Positions 7,945 to 16,909 of a stretch of 56,038 bases of DNA are shown piece after piece; positions within the stretch are counted from its first letter, which is position 1; every line of letters begins with the position of its first letter. The position numbers and the translations under genes are program-made. The notes beneath the pieces were generated by a model, which was not told where the DNA came from, did not search any database, and saw nothing but the letters and a program-made list of their open reading frames with translations. The DNA is from CADCTM01 sp049671305 (GTDB taxonomy: Bacteria > Cyanobacteriota > Cyanobacteriia > Cyanobacteriales > Coleofasciculaceae): the NCBI GenBank assembly GCA_049671305.1, contig JBATUR010000009.1, positions 1-56,038 on the forward strand. The letters are read 5' to 3'.

Positions 7945-8823
7945 GTGGTAGTAAAGCCAGAATGGTTGCGTGTCAAAGCCCCTCAGTGGGAGCGCGTTGG
8001 TAATGTTAAAGATATCTTACGGGATTTGTCACTAAATACAGTCTGCGAAGAAGCCTCTTGCCCAAATATTGGCGAATGCTTCAACGCCGGCACAGCTACA
8101 TTCTTAATTATGGGACCCGCCTGCACTCGCGCCTGTCCCTACTGCGATATTGATTTTGAGAAAAAACCCCAACCCCTTGACGCCACGGAACCCATACGCC
8201 TAGCCGAAGCCGTGCGCCGTCTGGGTTTAAACCACGTCGTCATTACTTCCGTTAACCGCGATGATTTAGCCGATGGTGGCGCATCCCAGTTTCAAGCCTG
8301 TATAGACGCCGTTCGTGCCGTTTCACCCCAAACAACCATCGAGGTGCTAATTCCCGACTTGTGCGGCAACTGGGACGCTTTAGAGGCAATTTTGCAAGCC
8401 AGACCAGATGTCCTAAATCACAATACGGAAACTATTGCCCGATTGTATCGCCGGGTGCGTCCTCAAGGAAACTATCAGCGATCGCTTGAACTCCTGCAAC
8501 GCTCCCACGACTTAGCCCCCTGGATTTACACAAAATCCGGTTTAATGGCAGGATTAGGCGAAACTGACGCCGAAATTCGCGCCGTTATGCAAGATTTACG
8601 CTCAGTTAATTGTGATATCCTCACAATCGGGCAATATCTCCAACCTACCCAAAAGCACTTAAATGTTGATGACTTCATTACACCAGCTCAGTTTGATGCC
8701 TGGGCAGCTTGGGGTAAAGAGTTAGGCTTTTTGCAAGTAGTTTCTTCACCCCTAACTCGTAGTTCCTATCATGCCGAACAAGTGCGAGAGTTGATGCAGC
8801 GTTATCCGCGTACAGTTAATTAA
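7945..8823 (+). CDS. lipA: Lipoyl synthase
   Basis: A 292-residue radical-SAM enzyme that inserts two sulfurs into protein-bound octanoyl groups to make the lipoyl cofactor of 2-oxoacid dehydrogenases and the glycine cleavage system. Both iron-sulfur motifs are present: Cys34, Cys39 and Cys45 (CEEASCPNIGEC) for the auxiliary cluster, and Cys60, Cys64 and Cys67 (CTRACPYC) for the SAM cluster. The C-terminal RSSY motif supplies the serine ligand. It appears to start at GTG 7945; the first residues VKPEWLRVKAPQWERVG match the usual N-terminal core. gpsA follows after 27 bases. Confidence 0.96.
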   Translation: MVVKPEWLRVKAPQWERVGNVKDILRDLSLNTVCEEASCPNIGECFNAGTATFLIMGPACTRACPYCDIDFEKKPQPLDATEPIRLAEAVRRLGLNHVVITSVNRDDLADGGASQFQACIDAVRAVSPQTTIEVLIPDLCGNWDALEAILQARPDVLNHNTETIARLYRRVRPQGNYQRSLELLQRSHDLAPWIYTKSGLMAGLGETDAEIRAVMQDLRSVNCDILTIGQYLQPTQKHLNVDDFITPAQFDAWAAWGKELGFLQVVSSPLTRSSYHAEQVRELMQRYPRTVN

Positions 8824-8850
8824 TTAGGACGGGCAATTGCTAGCTTACAA

Positions 8851-9762
8851 ATGACTAAAATTTTGACTATTGGCGCTGGAGTATGGGGAACAGCCCTCAG
8901 TTATCTGGCATCTCAAAACGGTCATCAAGTCTGTTTGTGGTCGCGCCAAAGCCCAGAAAGCTTGCAGGATGTCTTTGAAGCGGCAAATATTGTCCTATCT
9001 GCTGTTTCCATGTCCGGTGTTGCTTCTATTAGCGAACAGTTAAAATTTCTGCCAGTTGCCAGTGATAAAATTTTAATCACCGCAACCAAAGGTTTAGATG
9101 CGACGACAACCCTTACTCCTTCTCAAATTTGGCAAGCGGCGTTTCCCGAAAATGGAGTAGTCGTTTTATCGGGACCGAATCTTTCTCAGGAAATTAAGCA
9201 GGGACTGCCAGCAGCAAGTGTAGTGGCGAGTGCCGACGTAAATGCCGCAAAAATTGTGCAGCAGGCATTTTCTTCGCCAAATTTCCGTGTTTATACCAAT
9301 CCTGACCCCTTGGGTGTGGAGTTGGGGGGGACGCTGAAGAATGTCATGGCGATCGCATCTGGCACTTGTGATGGCTTAAAGTTAGGAACAAATGCCAAAG
9401 CCGCCCTTTTAACTCGTGGACTGGCTGAAATTATCCGCATTGGCACAGACTGGGGCGCAAAAGCGGAAACTTTTTATGGTTTATCGGGACTAGGAGACTT
9501 GTTAGCAACTTGCAACAGCAGCCTTAGTCGTAATTATCAGGTAGGCTATCAACTGGCTCAGGGTAAGGGTTTAACTGAGATTTTGGCAGATTTAGAAGGC
9601 ACGGCAGAAGGGGTAAATACAACCAGAGTATTAGTTGAGCGTGCCAACAGGCGAGGCGTTTCTGTACCGATTACTTATCAAGTCTATCGCCTGCTCAACG
9701 GTGAGATTACACCACAAGCTGCTGTTGAAGCCTTGATGTTGCGAGATACCAAGCCCGAATAA
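8851..9762 (+). CDS. gpsA: Glycerol-3-phosphate dehydrogenase [NAD(P)+]
   Basis: A 303-residue enzyme that reduces dihydroxyacetone phosphate to sn-glycerol 3-phosphate for phospholipid and galactolipid synthesis. The N-terminal Rossmann motif is GAGVWGTAL (residues 8-16). Family segments ATKGLD, VVLSGPNLSQEI, GGTLKNVMAIASG and TFYGLSGLGDLLATC are all present. It is slightly shorter than many GpsA proteins because the region after strand two is compact, as is common in cyanobacteria. It follows lipA in the same direction. Confidence 0.96.
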   Translation: MTKILTIGAGVWGTALSYLASQNGHQVCLWSRQSPESLQDVFEAANIVLSAVSMSGVASISEQLKFLPVASDKILITATKGLDATTTLTPSQIWQAAFPENGVVVLSGPNLSQEIKQGLPAASVVASADVNAAKIVQQAFSSPNFRVYTNPDPLGVELGGTLKNVMAIASGTCDGLKLGTNAKAALLTRGLAEIIRIGTDWGAKAETFYGLSGLGDLLATCNSSLSRNYQVGYQLAQGKGLTEILADLEGTAEGVNTTRVLVERANRRGVSVPITYQVYRLLNGEITPQAAVEALMLRDTKPE

Positions 9763-10250
9763 GTTGGCATCTTGCAATGATCATGGTGGGCGCTTAAGAG
9801 TGAATCTGCTTATTGTAGAGAGAAAATTTGAAAGGTGGAAGTACCGGAGAATTAAGCTTTGAGCAAGATTTTAGGAATTTTTGAGAAATTTTCTGGCAAA
9901 CTGGCTCAATTCTTCAGGAAATGCCTCGTTTAGTGATGAAGATTATTACAACCTTTGATTCAGGTCACTCTCCCTCCGGAGACAACGCTTATACTAGCTG
10001 TTAGATGAGGAGCCATGTCGTCTTACCAAAGACAGATTTTTGTCTCAATGTGACAATTTTATGTAGCATTGATACTGAGGCAGTTAGTCAACAGCGGACA
10101 AACCTCAAGAGCAACCAGTTAGTCACTGGAAACTCTTTACACAAAAAACACAAAGCGCTGTTCTCCGGTCATCAAGGGTGGGAACTCTAACTAATAAGTT
10201 GTAACGCACTGTTAACCCAGTGTCGTCACGGTCGTAATTAAGAGATCATT
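9763..10250. other. Long leader/promoter region of the sigma factor gene
   Basis: There are 488 bases between gpsA and the sigma factor gene. No convincing gene is present; the short frame at 10005-10190 has no coding character. A TATACT hexamer at 9990-9995 is a possible -10 element for a long sigma-factor leader, but no good -35 accompanies it. Confidence 0.4.
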
Positions 10251-11498
10251 ATGCAAGCCACTCCTTTCTATGCCGGCACAGAATTCGACAATGAAGCCCC
10301 AGCCTCTGGGTTTGAGATTAACGGTACAAGTGATGTGGATACATCGGTAGATGATTTGGTTGATGTGGAGATGGATGGTGCAGAAGCGACCAATTTCTCT
10401 AAAAGTGCCAACCGCCGCACCACTGACTTGGTTCGGTTGTATCTTCAAGAAATCGGTCGGGTTCGTTTACTGAGGCGAGATGAGGAAGTCTCGGAAGCTC
10501 AAAAAGTACAACGCTATATGCGACTTTTGGACTTGCGGAATGAGTCTGCTACTCCAGCAGATGCAGTAATGGAGCGTTTTGTTCACCTAATTGATGCTCA
10601 CGACCGTTTGGCATCTCAGTTAGGTCATCGTCCTTCTTTGGAGCGCTGGGCAACTACTGCAGGCATTGAAGTTGTTGACCTCAAGCCAAGTTTGGCTGAA
10701 GGTAAACGCCGTTGGGCTGAACTTGCGAATCTTTCTACCCAAGAGCTAGACCAGATGCAGGCTCAAGGTATCCGAGCAAAGGAACACATGATCAAGGCTA
10801 ACCTACGCCTAGTGGTGTCGGTAGCAAAGAAGTATCAAAATCGTGGTTTGGAACTTTTAGACCTAATTCAAGAAGGAACTCTGGGATTAGAGCGGGCGGT
10901 TGAGAAGTTTGACCCAACTAAGGGTTATCGTTTTAGCACTTATGCTTACTGGTGGATTCGCCAAGGTATCACCCGTGCTATTGCAACTCAAAGCCGTACT
11001 ATCCGCCTACCTGTCCACATCACCGAAAAACTCAACAAAATTAAAAAAGCCCAGCGCAAAATTTCTCAGGAAAAAGGTCGCACGGCAACTATTGATGATA
11101 TAGCTAAAGAGCTAGAAATGACTGCCGAGCAAGTGCGGGAAGTCTTGCTGCGCGTGCCTCGTTCGGTTTCTTTAGAAATCAAGGTTGGTAAGGAAAAAGA
11201 CACAGAACTCGGTGACTTGCTAGAAACCGATGAAACTTCTCCTGAAGAGATTTTGATGCGCGAAGCCCTACAACGGGATTTGCAGCAACTCTTGGCTGAT
11301 TTGACCACCCGTGAACGTGATGTAATTCGGATGCGTTTCGGTTTGGGAGATGGTCACCCTTATTCCTTAGCAGAAATTGGTCGCGCTTTGGAGCTATCTC
11401 GTGAGCGTGTTCGTCAAATTGAAGCCAAAGCTTTGCAAAAGTTAAGGCAGCCCAAGCGCCGTAATCGGGTACGGGATTATCTAGAAGCTCTCAGCTAA
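10251..11498 (+). CDS. sigC: Group 2 RpoD-like sigma factor, SigC-like
   Basis: A 415-residue primary-type sigma factor. Region 1.2 (DLVRLYLQEIGRVRLL) is followed by a complete region 2 (IKANLRLVVSVAKKYQNRG, LIQEGTLGLERAVEKFDP, FSTYAYWWIRQGITRAI), region 3, and region 4 with the helix-turn-helix SLAEIGRALELSRERVRQIE. The acidic N-terminal 60 residues and the total length fit cyanobacterial group 2 SigC better than SigA, but paralogue assignment by eye is not certain. It would direct RNA polymerase under altered carbon, nitrogen or heat conditions, as known for SigC. A terminator follows. Confidence 0.88.
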   Translation: MQATPFYAGTEFDNEAPASGFEINGTSDVDTSVDDLVDVEMDGAEATNFSKSANRRTTDLVRLYLQEIGRVRLLRRDEEVSEAQKVQRYMRLLDLRNESATPADAVMERFVHLIDAHDRLASQLGHRPSLERWATTAGIEVVDLKPSLAEGKRRWAELANLSTQELDQMQAQGIRAKEHMIKANLRLVVSVAKKYQNRGLELLDLIQEGTLGLERAVEKFDPTKGYRFSTYAYWWIRQGITRAIATQSRTIRLPVHITEKLNKIKKAQRKISQEKGRTATIDDIAKELEMTAEQVREVLLRVPRSVSLEIKVGKEKDTELGDLLETDETSPEEILMREALQRDLQQLLADLTTRERDVIRMRFGLGDGHPYSLAEIGRALELSRERVRQIEAKALQKLRQPKRRNRVRDYLEALS

Positions 11499-11532
11499 CT
11501 GCCTACAACTTGACAAAATCCATATTTCATGC

Positions 11533-11562
11533 AACCGACTATTAGTCGGTTCTTTCTTTTTT
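11533..11562 (+). terminator. Terminator after the sigma factor gene
   Basis: A 7-bp stem (AACCGAC 11533-11539, GTCGGTT 11545-11551) with a 5-nt loop runs into a T-rich tract to 11562. It lies just past the sigma gene stop and directly before the convergent gene end at 11565. Confidence 0.85.
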
Positions 11563-11564
11563 GG

Positions 11565-12431
11565 TTAGAAGCCCTGTTTGGGAATGTCTTCAATACTGAC
11601 ACTATAAGCTTTCTGGGCTGATTCAACGGCTGCTTGAGTTTGCGGTCCCCAAAGACCATCAATGGAACCGCCATAAAAGCCTCGTGCTTGTAGACGTTTT
11701 TGCATATCTTTGACTTCCGCCGGTTTAGGTAAATTTAGGGCTGTAGGTGTGGGATTTTCGCCACCAATTGCGGGTAATGCGGCTCTGGTTTGTGGTCCGA
11801 CAATACCATCAACACTCAAACCTTTGGCTTGCTGGAATTGTTTGACGGCTTCATGAGTTGCGGCATCAAAAACGCCATCTGTGCCACTAGAAAATCCTGC
11901 CACTGCCAAACTTTCTTGCAGGGTGCTGACTTGGATACCGCGAGCACCTATTTGCAATAAACTCGGCTGAGTATCTTCGCTGCTTTCTTTTATCGAAACT
12001 TGATTTGTCTGCGGCTGTACTGGTTTTACTACTGATTGATTTGCTTTTTGCGGTCTTTCTAAGGTGGCTTGGGTATTTTCCCCGACTATGCCATCTGGTG
12101 TCAGTCCTTGGGCTTCTTGAAAACGGATCACTGCTTCTTTAGTTATTTGACCAAAATATCCAGTAATATTAGCTTGAAAGTAGCCTAATTGTTGCAGACG
12201 CTGCTGAATGAAGGTGACTTCTGAAGAGCGATCGCCTTGTTGAACTAATGCCATTGCCTGATTAGCCATGCCAAACAGCAACAGCGCCATTGTTAAGCCC
12301 AAAAACTGCACGGTGGCATGGCTTGACTTGAATGACACAATTAGACGATTAATTGTGATTGAGGCTGTATATTCTGTGTCTGCCTCAGTTTCGTTGGCTA
12401 AGACCAGATGAAGATAAGCAAGGTTTTCCAT
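11565..12431 (-). CDS. Membrane-anchored peptidoglycan-binding protein, three PGB repeats
   Basis: The start is taken as ATG at 12431, 20 codons inside the longest frame, because the resulting N-terminus (MENLAYLHLVLANE) aligns with the paralogue encoded just upstream (METLAYIHLALAAE). One transmembrane segment follows. Three PG_binding_1 domains come next, each with the pattern VxxLQxxLxxxGF...GxFxxxTxxAVxxFQxxxGLxxDGIxGxxT. The last copy is shortened. Such modules bind cell-wall peptidoglycan. The gene is probably co-transcribed with the paralogue, from which it is separated by 81 bases. Confidence 0.87.
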   Translation of the reverse strand: MENLAYLHLVLANETEADTEYTASITINRLIVSFKSSHATVQFLGLTMALLLFGMANQAMALVQQGDRSSEVTFIQQRLQQLGYFQANITGYFGQITKEAVIRFQEAQGLTPDGIVGENTQATLERPQKANQSVVKPVQPQTNQVSIKESSEDTQPSLLQIGARGIQVSTLQESLAVAGFSSGTDGVFDAATHEAVKQFQQAKGLSVDGIVGPQTRAALPAIGGENPTPTALNLPKPAEVKDMQKRLQARGFYGGSIDGLWGPQTQAAVESAQKAYSVSIEDIPKQGF

Positions 12432-12512
12432 AGATTTTATTGGCTCATCACTATCACACCAGGCTACTAGTTTATCCTGGAGACTGTACAACTGAAAACC
12501 TAGCAGGGATTT

Positions 12513-13439
12513 TTAGCGAAAATAATTAACTCTGGCATCAAGTCCACGCGATCGCAACAAGGCAGAACGACTTTCGGCTCTAGCACGACTTTCAAAAGCT
12601 CCTGCATTCACATAGCGACCTTGCTTGGCTTCGCCTAATGTGGCATTGCTACCGACTATAGCGCGGACTTGTTCGAGGGTGTTGTCATTCCTAAATGGTA
12701 CAACTACCACATAAGGATTAATTGGTTCGGCATCGGTGCGTATTCCTAAAGCGACTAATGTTGCTCTGCCAGCAATGCCATCAGAAAATAGATCATTTTG
12801 CCGCTGAAATTCTCTAACAGCACTCTCAGTTTGTCCACCGTAGATGCCATCAATTAAACCAGGAGAGAAACCGCGATCGCTTAACTGCTCTTGTAGGCGT
12901 CTGACAAGTGATCCGCGATCGCCAAATTGTAAAATACTGCTGCCGCTAAATGTCTCAAATCTGCTGCTTTCTTGTCTTGCCGGCAAATCATAATTTTGTC
13001 TTTCTGTCCTAAATTGTGGGCGATCTTGTACAGAAGGAATGCTATAACTTTGCACGCTTATTCCTCTTGCATCTGGACTAAAAAGTACCCTTATGGTTTG
13101 ATCTCCGACAACACCATCAGCAGTTAACCCATTTTCTTGCTGAAATTGAATAACTGCATTTTGGGTTATTGTGCCAAAAACCCCAGTTGGAGACTGATTA
13201 AAGTAGCCTAAACGTTGTAAACGCTCTTGAATCACCGTGACTTCTGAACCTGTTGCCCCTTGTCCAATTGTCTGGGCTAAGGTAGAAGTAGAAGTTGCCC
13301 CCAAGATACTAAGAGTGATAATCATGGGCAGCAAATACAGCGCGACGCGGTTGGAATTTCGCCTGTTTAGTCGTTCAGATTGAACCTCTAAAGGTGTTTC
13401 TGCGGCTAGGGCAAGATGAATGTAAGCAAGAGTCTCCAT
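12513..13439 (-). CDS. Peptidoglycan-binding protein with SPOR-like C-terminus
   Basis: A 308-residue paralogue of the downstream protein. It has the short N-terminal peptide METLAYIHLALAAE, a transmembrane segment near residues 32-56, and two PG_binding_1 domains (about 58-110 and 170-225). A C-terminal domain (about 235-308) contains GRYVNAGAFESRARAESRSALLRSRG, which resembles SPOR repeats that read denuded glycan strands. It probably sits in the cell envelope. First gene of the pair; an ATG start at 13439 is supported by the shared N-terminus. Confidence 0.87.
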   Translation of the reverse strand: METLAYIHLALAAETPLEVQSERLNRRNSNRVALYLLPMIITLSILGATSTSTLAQTIGQGATGSEVTVIQERLQRLGYFNQSPTGVFGTITQNAVIQFQQENGLTADGVVGDQTIRVLFSPDARGISVQSYSIPSVQDRPQFRTERQNYDLPARQESSRFETFSGSSILQFGDRGSLVRRLQEQLSDRGFSPGLIDGIYGGQTESAVREFQRQNDLFSDGIAGRATLVALGIRTDAEPINPYVVVVPFRNDNTLEQVRAIVGSNATLGEAKQGRYVNAGAFESRARAESRSALLRSRGLDARVNYFR

Positions 13440-13818
13440 GATTGTGCCATGCGATCGCTTTAATCTGCCATTGATACCATAATTTATGTCATCTTGTCGT
13501 CTGCCCTACCACTGAATTTTTGCGAAACTTTTGATAATAGTCAATCTTGCTTACTGGAAATTTGATTAAGTTAGCTTGCCTCCTCAACTTTTGGACAGAA
13601 TTAACAATGCTCTCAATCATCTCGTTATTGTGCAATATTCACCGCTACAAACCAAAAAAATGGCTTGAATTATTCCCAATTTAAATTTGTCGGCAAGCAG
13701 GAACAAGTAATATTTAGCACCGAAATACAAGTTCCATGTTCTGTCGGCAATTACCAATTTTTCCAAAAACTAGTATTTTCTAATTCAACTTCTTGAGAAT
13801 AACCGGGTCATATAATAG
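13440..13818. other. Intergenic region without recognised gene
   Basis: 379 bases upstream of the peptidoglycan-binding pair. It holds a HIP1 octamer near 13451 and AT-rich sequence expected to contain the promoter of that pair. I see no coding frame, tRNA or strong terminator. Confidence 0.4.
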
Positions 13819-13995
13819 TTAAATTAGCCCTAAATAACCACAAACTAAAGCAACTGACGCCGAAAAACCAGTAATTCCCAAAGCCACAAAAGGATCTTGA
13901 CCTTGACTTACAGCAAAAGATGTCACTACACCAGCACCCAATGCTGCCGTTACTACTGCACTTAACCAATCTTTATCAGAATTTTTGTTGTACAT
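13819..13995 (-). CDS. Small two-helix membrane protein (58 aa)
   Basis: A short frame from ATG at 13995 to TAA at 13819. It begins MYNKNSDKDWLSAVV and has two hydrophobic stretches (about residues 11-28 and 36-57) separated by SQGQDPF, a typical small hairpin membrane protein. Codon use is like that of the neighbours, and Gly/Ala packing in both helices looks selected. No strong ribosome binding site precedes it, and I cannot assign a function. Confidence rests on composition only. Confidence 0.55.
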   Translation of the reverse strand: MYNKNSDKDWLSAVVTAALGAGVVTSFAVSQGQDPFVALGITGFSASVALVCGYLGLI

Positions 13996-14241
13996 CGTTT
14001 GTGAGTTGTTAAAGGTGTGAGCTTCAGTTCATAACAAAGTACCATTCCTTTTTAGTTTGCTTTTCAATTACCAAGGATTTTGCAACTAAGATTAAACTTT
14101 AGCTACTTTTCTTAACACTATTCCTCTAGTTATGACAAAATCTGCTCTGTTGCTTGCTGCCAACAAAGTCCATTTTCAGCTACTAATCAAATAATCAGGT
14201 TATACTCTTAAGTCAAATACGCTTAAGAGAAAAAGAAGCGA

Positions 14242-14700
14242 TTAATTAACACGATCAGCGTTGCCTGCCTTAATCCAGCCTTCCAAATCACCATCTCCTA
14301 CACTCACCTTTTGCCATCTTTGATCGGAACTTTCTTGCAGCACCACTACCTCTTGATTAAAAGCAACACCTCCGATACGGGCAGCATCAGCGCCTGCAGC
14401 ATCGCGGAGAATTAAGCCTTCGGGCCAGGTAACACGGGCTTTATAGGCTCCTGCTGGTAGTTCCTTGGGAGATGCCTTAACTGGTGTTGCTGACTTGTTG
14501 ATAGCCGCTGTAGAATTCGTTTTAGCCGCTTTCTGCGCCACTGGTGACGGCTGTGGTTTCTCTTCAGAAAAGGTAGGGCGAGATGGCACAACAGAAAGCT
14601 GTGTCCAAAAGTAGAAGACAGCGGCGGCGCTGCTACCGACTAAGATGGCAATGCCGAGGATAAAACCGATGAAAAACTTAGCTATTCCAGACAAACTCAT
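14242..14700 (-). CDS. Membrane-anchored SH3-like domain protein
   Basis: A 152-residue protein with an N-terminal membrane anchor (residues about 6-30), then a linker rich in Pro/Ala/Lys (about 40-80). A C-terminal bacterial SH3-like domain follows (about 84-148), with GLILRDAAGADAARIGGV and a closing WQKVSVGDGDLEGWI. These domains usually bind peptidoglycan or peptides in the periplasm. It lies directly downstream of Ycf46 in the same direction (66 bases), but no shared function is known. Confidence 0.85.
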   Translation of the reverse strand: MSLSGIAKFFIGFILGIAILVGSSAAAVFYFWTQLSVVPSRPTFSEEKPQPSPVAQKAAKTNSTAAINKSATPVKASPKELPAGAYKARVTWPEGLILRDAAGADAARIGGVAFNQEVVVLQESSDQRWQKVSVGDGDLEGWIKAGNADRVN

Positions 14701-14766
14701 AGGAGTTGTTAGTAATTGGTTGTTGGGTATTAGACTAATATCACATAACGAACAACCTGCAACATC

Positions 14767-16281
14767 TTATTGAAATTGACGTTGAATGCGGCTGCTCAAA
14801 CGACTATCTCTTGATGCCATTCGTGCTTTGCCTGCTGCTGCCCAATCTTGTAAAAACTGAATTTGTTCTTGGGCGGTTCGTGCCAAGGGGATAATTTGGC
14901 TAGCCGATTCTAAGATATCATCAGTGGTGAAGTCGCGATTTTGGCTAAAGCCGATATGCATGGCTTCAATGAGAGTCTGCTCGATTTCGGCACCAGAAAA
15001 GTCGGGAGTTTCGTAAGCTAATCGCTCTAGATCATAACTTTTCAGGTTGTGTGGTCGTAGTCGAGCTAAATGTAACTCAAAAATTGCTAAACGTTCTTCT
15101 TGGCTCGGCAAACCGACAAAGAAGATTTCGTCAAAGCGCCCTTTGCGGAGCATTTCTGGAGGTAGTGCTTGGATATTATTAGCAGTGGCAACCACGAAAA
15201 CAGGCGATCGCTTTTCTGCCATCCAAGTGATAAATGTACCAAAGACTCGACTAGTTGTGCCAGCATCACCTTTAGAATCTAATCCAGCAAAGGCTTTGTC
15301 AATTTCATCAATCCATAAAATACAAGGAGACAGGGCTTCTGCAAGCTGGATCATCTGCCGAGTGCGAGATTCTGACTCGCCAACTAAGCCACCAAATAAA
15401 CGCCCCACATCTAGACGTAATAGGGGCAAATGCCAATGATGAGCGATCGCTTTTGCCGTTAATGACTTTCCTGTACCTTGAATACCAACCAGTAACAAAC
15501 CCCGTGGATGAGGCAAACCGTATGCCCTTGCTCGTTCTGTAAAAGCCCCGCCCCGCCGCAGCAGCCAGTCTTTCAGGTTATCTAATCCACCTATATCAGA
15601 GATTTTTTCGCTAGTTGGATAAAATTCTAAAATTTGTGTCTGCCGAATTGATTGGCGTTTTTCTTCGAGGACAAGTTCCACATCTTCGGGTTGAATTTCG
15701 CCATGAGTTGCGATCGCTCGTGTCAGTACGCGGCGAATTCTTTCTAAGGAAAGACCTTGACAAGAGCGCACTAGTTCATCTGTTATTTGCTCGCTTAAAG
15801 ATTGATTAATGGCTTTGAGTAAGTTTTCTATCTCAGCTTTAATTTCTGAAGCTTGGGGTAAAGCAAATTCCAGAACTGTTAAGACTTCTGACAAATCAGC
15901 CGGAATAGCAACTTGGGGAGTAATAATCGCCAAATTTTTCGGCTGAGATTTCAATTTTCTTGCCAAATTTCTCAGTTTCCGCGCTACTGAGATATCTTCC
16001 AAAAAGCGGTGAAAGTCTCTGAGGATAAAAATAGCTGCAGCGCTTTCGGGTAATTTTTCGATAAATTCTAAAGCTTGTAGCGGGTTGCGACGACCAAAAC
16101 CTGCATCATTCGGGTTACCTTGATAGCCGTCTACAAAATCCCAAATATAAACAGCGCGATCGCCTAAGCGTTTTGCTGAAAGAGCGATCGCCGTTTCCAC
16201 TCGTTCTTCTTCGGGAGTGGGAATATAAATTAACGGATAGCGGGCACGTAGAAGCAGCTCAAATTGATCATTAAAACTCAT
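14767..16281 (-). CDS. ycf46: Ycf46-type AAA+ ATPase
   Basis: A 504-residue AAA+ protein of the plastid/cyanobacterial Ycf46 family. The N-terminal domain begins SFNDQFELLLRARYPLIYI. The AAA core has Walker A GIQGTGKS near residue 265, Walker B ILWIDEID near 317, and the second region of homology MLRKGRFDEIFF. The longest frame would begin at 16317, but that start lies inside a terminator hairpin (16306-16325), so ATG at 16281 is chosen. In Synechocystis, Ycf46 has been linked to regulation of photosynthesis and CO2 use. The substrate is unknown. Confidence 0.9.
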   Translation of the reverse strand: MSFNDQFELLLRARYPLIYIPTPEEERVETAIALSAKRLGDRAVYIWDFVDGYQGNPNDAGFGRRNPLQALEFIEKLPESAAAIFILRDFHRFLEDISVARKLRNLARKLKSQPKNLAIITPQVAIPADLSEVLTVLEFALPQASEIKAEIENLLKAINQSLSEQITDELVRSCQGLSLERIRRVLTRAIATHGEIQPEDVELVLEEKRQSIRQTQILEFYPTSEKISDIGGLDNLKDWLLRRGGAFTERARAYGLPHPRGLLLVGIQGTGKSLTAKAIAHHWHLPLLRLDVGRLFGGLVGESESRTRQMIQLAEALSPCILWIDEIDKAFAGLDSKGDAGTTSRVFGTFITWMAEKRSPVFVVATANNIQALPPEMLRKGRFDEIFFVGLPSQEERLAIFELHLARLRPHNLKSYDLERLAYETPDFSGAEIEQTLIEAMHIGFSQNRDFTTDDILESASQIIPLARTAQEQIQFLQDWAAAGKARMASRDSRLSSRIQRQFQ

Positions 16282-16305
16282 GGCATTTCGGGCGGTGGGA
16301 GCAGT

Positions 16306-16325
16306 AAAAACCCTCAAGGGTTTTT
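16306..16325 (-). terminator. Terminator closing the rpmH-DUF177 operon
   Basis: AAAAACCC (16306-16313) and GGGTTTTT (16318-16325) form a perfect 8-bp stem around a 4-nt loop. On the minus strand the 3' arm ends in a run of T's. It follows the DUF177 gene and precedes the Ycf46 start at 16281. Confidence 0.88.
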
Positions 16326-16347
16326 CCTACCCAGTTTGAATGTTATT

Positions 16348-16857
16348 TTAGCCAGGAAGTTGACGTTTTAGAGCTTCTAGTGCTGCCCAACGCCGATCAT
16401 TAGCTGAATTAGTTGCAGCTTCCGTATGATCGACGGCAATTCCTGGACATTTTTGATCACACAGTTGCCGTGGTGGTAATGCTAGACAAATTTGCTCATA
16501 AAGCCAAGCATTTGGTTGAAAATAGCCTTGAGGTGGCAGAGTTTCCACCAAATCTTCTAATAAAGTTTCTTGCTCTAAGGGTCCAGAGTAAGGTTGTTGT
16601 GCAGATTCATCTAACCATAAAACTTCTGTTGCCTCAACAGCCAGACGATGATTATATTGTTGCAAACAGCGATCGCACGTCAAGGTGACAATCGTTTCTG
16701 CTTGCACACCAACTTCTAGATACTGCCCTTGATGAATCACTTCTAGCCGCCCGCGTACCGGAGTGAGCGTTGCTAAATCCGGCAGGGATTCATTAATTTG
16801 AATAACATCAGTATGCCCAGGCAGTTTGAGCAACCAGGGGATATGAATTGCTTCCAT
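16348..16857 (-). CDS. YceD/DUF177 family protein
   Basis: A 169-residue DUF177 (YceD) protein, a family linked in bacteria and plastids to 23S rRNA accumulation. The cysteine pair in TLTCDRCLQQY and a later pair in QLCDQKCPGIAV are typical and could bind a metal. GTG at 16860 opens the frame, but ATG at 16857 is better spaced behind GAGGA. It is the last gene of the rpmH-rnpA-PH-yidC-khpB-DUF177 run, just before a terminator. Elsewhere the family usually sits beside rpmF. Confidence 0.87.
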   Translation of the reverse strand: MEAIHIPWLLKLPGHTDVIQINESLPDLATLTPVRGRLEVIHQGQYLEVGVQAETIVTLTCDRCLQQYNHRLAVEATEVLWLDESAQQPYSGPLEQETLLEDLVETLPPQGYFQPNAWLYEQICLALPPRQLCDQKCPGIAVDHTEAATNSANDRRWAALEALKRQLPG

Positions 16858-16909
16858 CACAATTATCCTCAGCGATTCATTTTTTAACTTGCCTTGGCAC
16901 GCCTACCTT

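Noticed and set aside
10005..10190. Short frame in the sigma factor leader
   Set aside because: No ribosome binding site, odd composition, and the frame lies in a long leader; treated as non-coding.
14767..16317. Ycf46 start at 16317
   Set aside because: That start lies inside a terminator hairpin; ATG at 16281 fits the family N-terminus.
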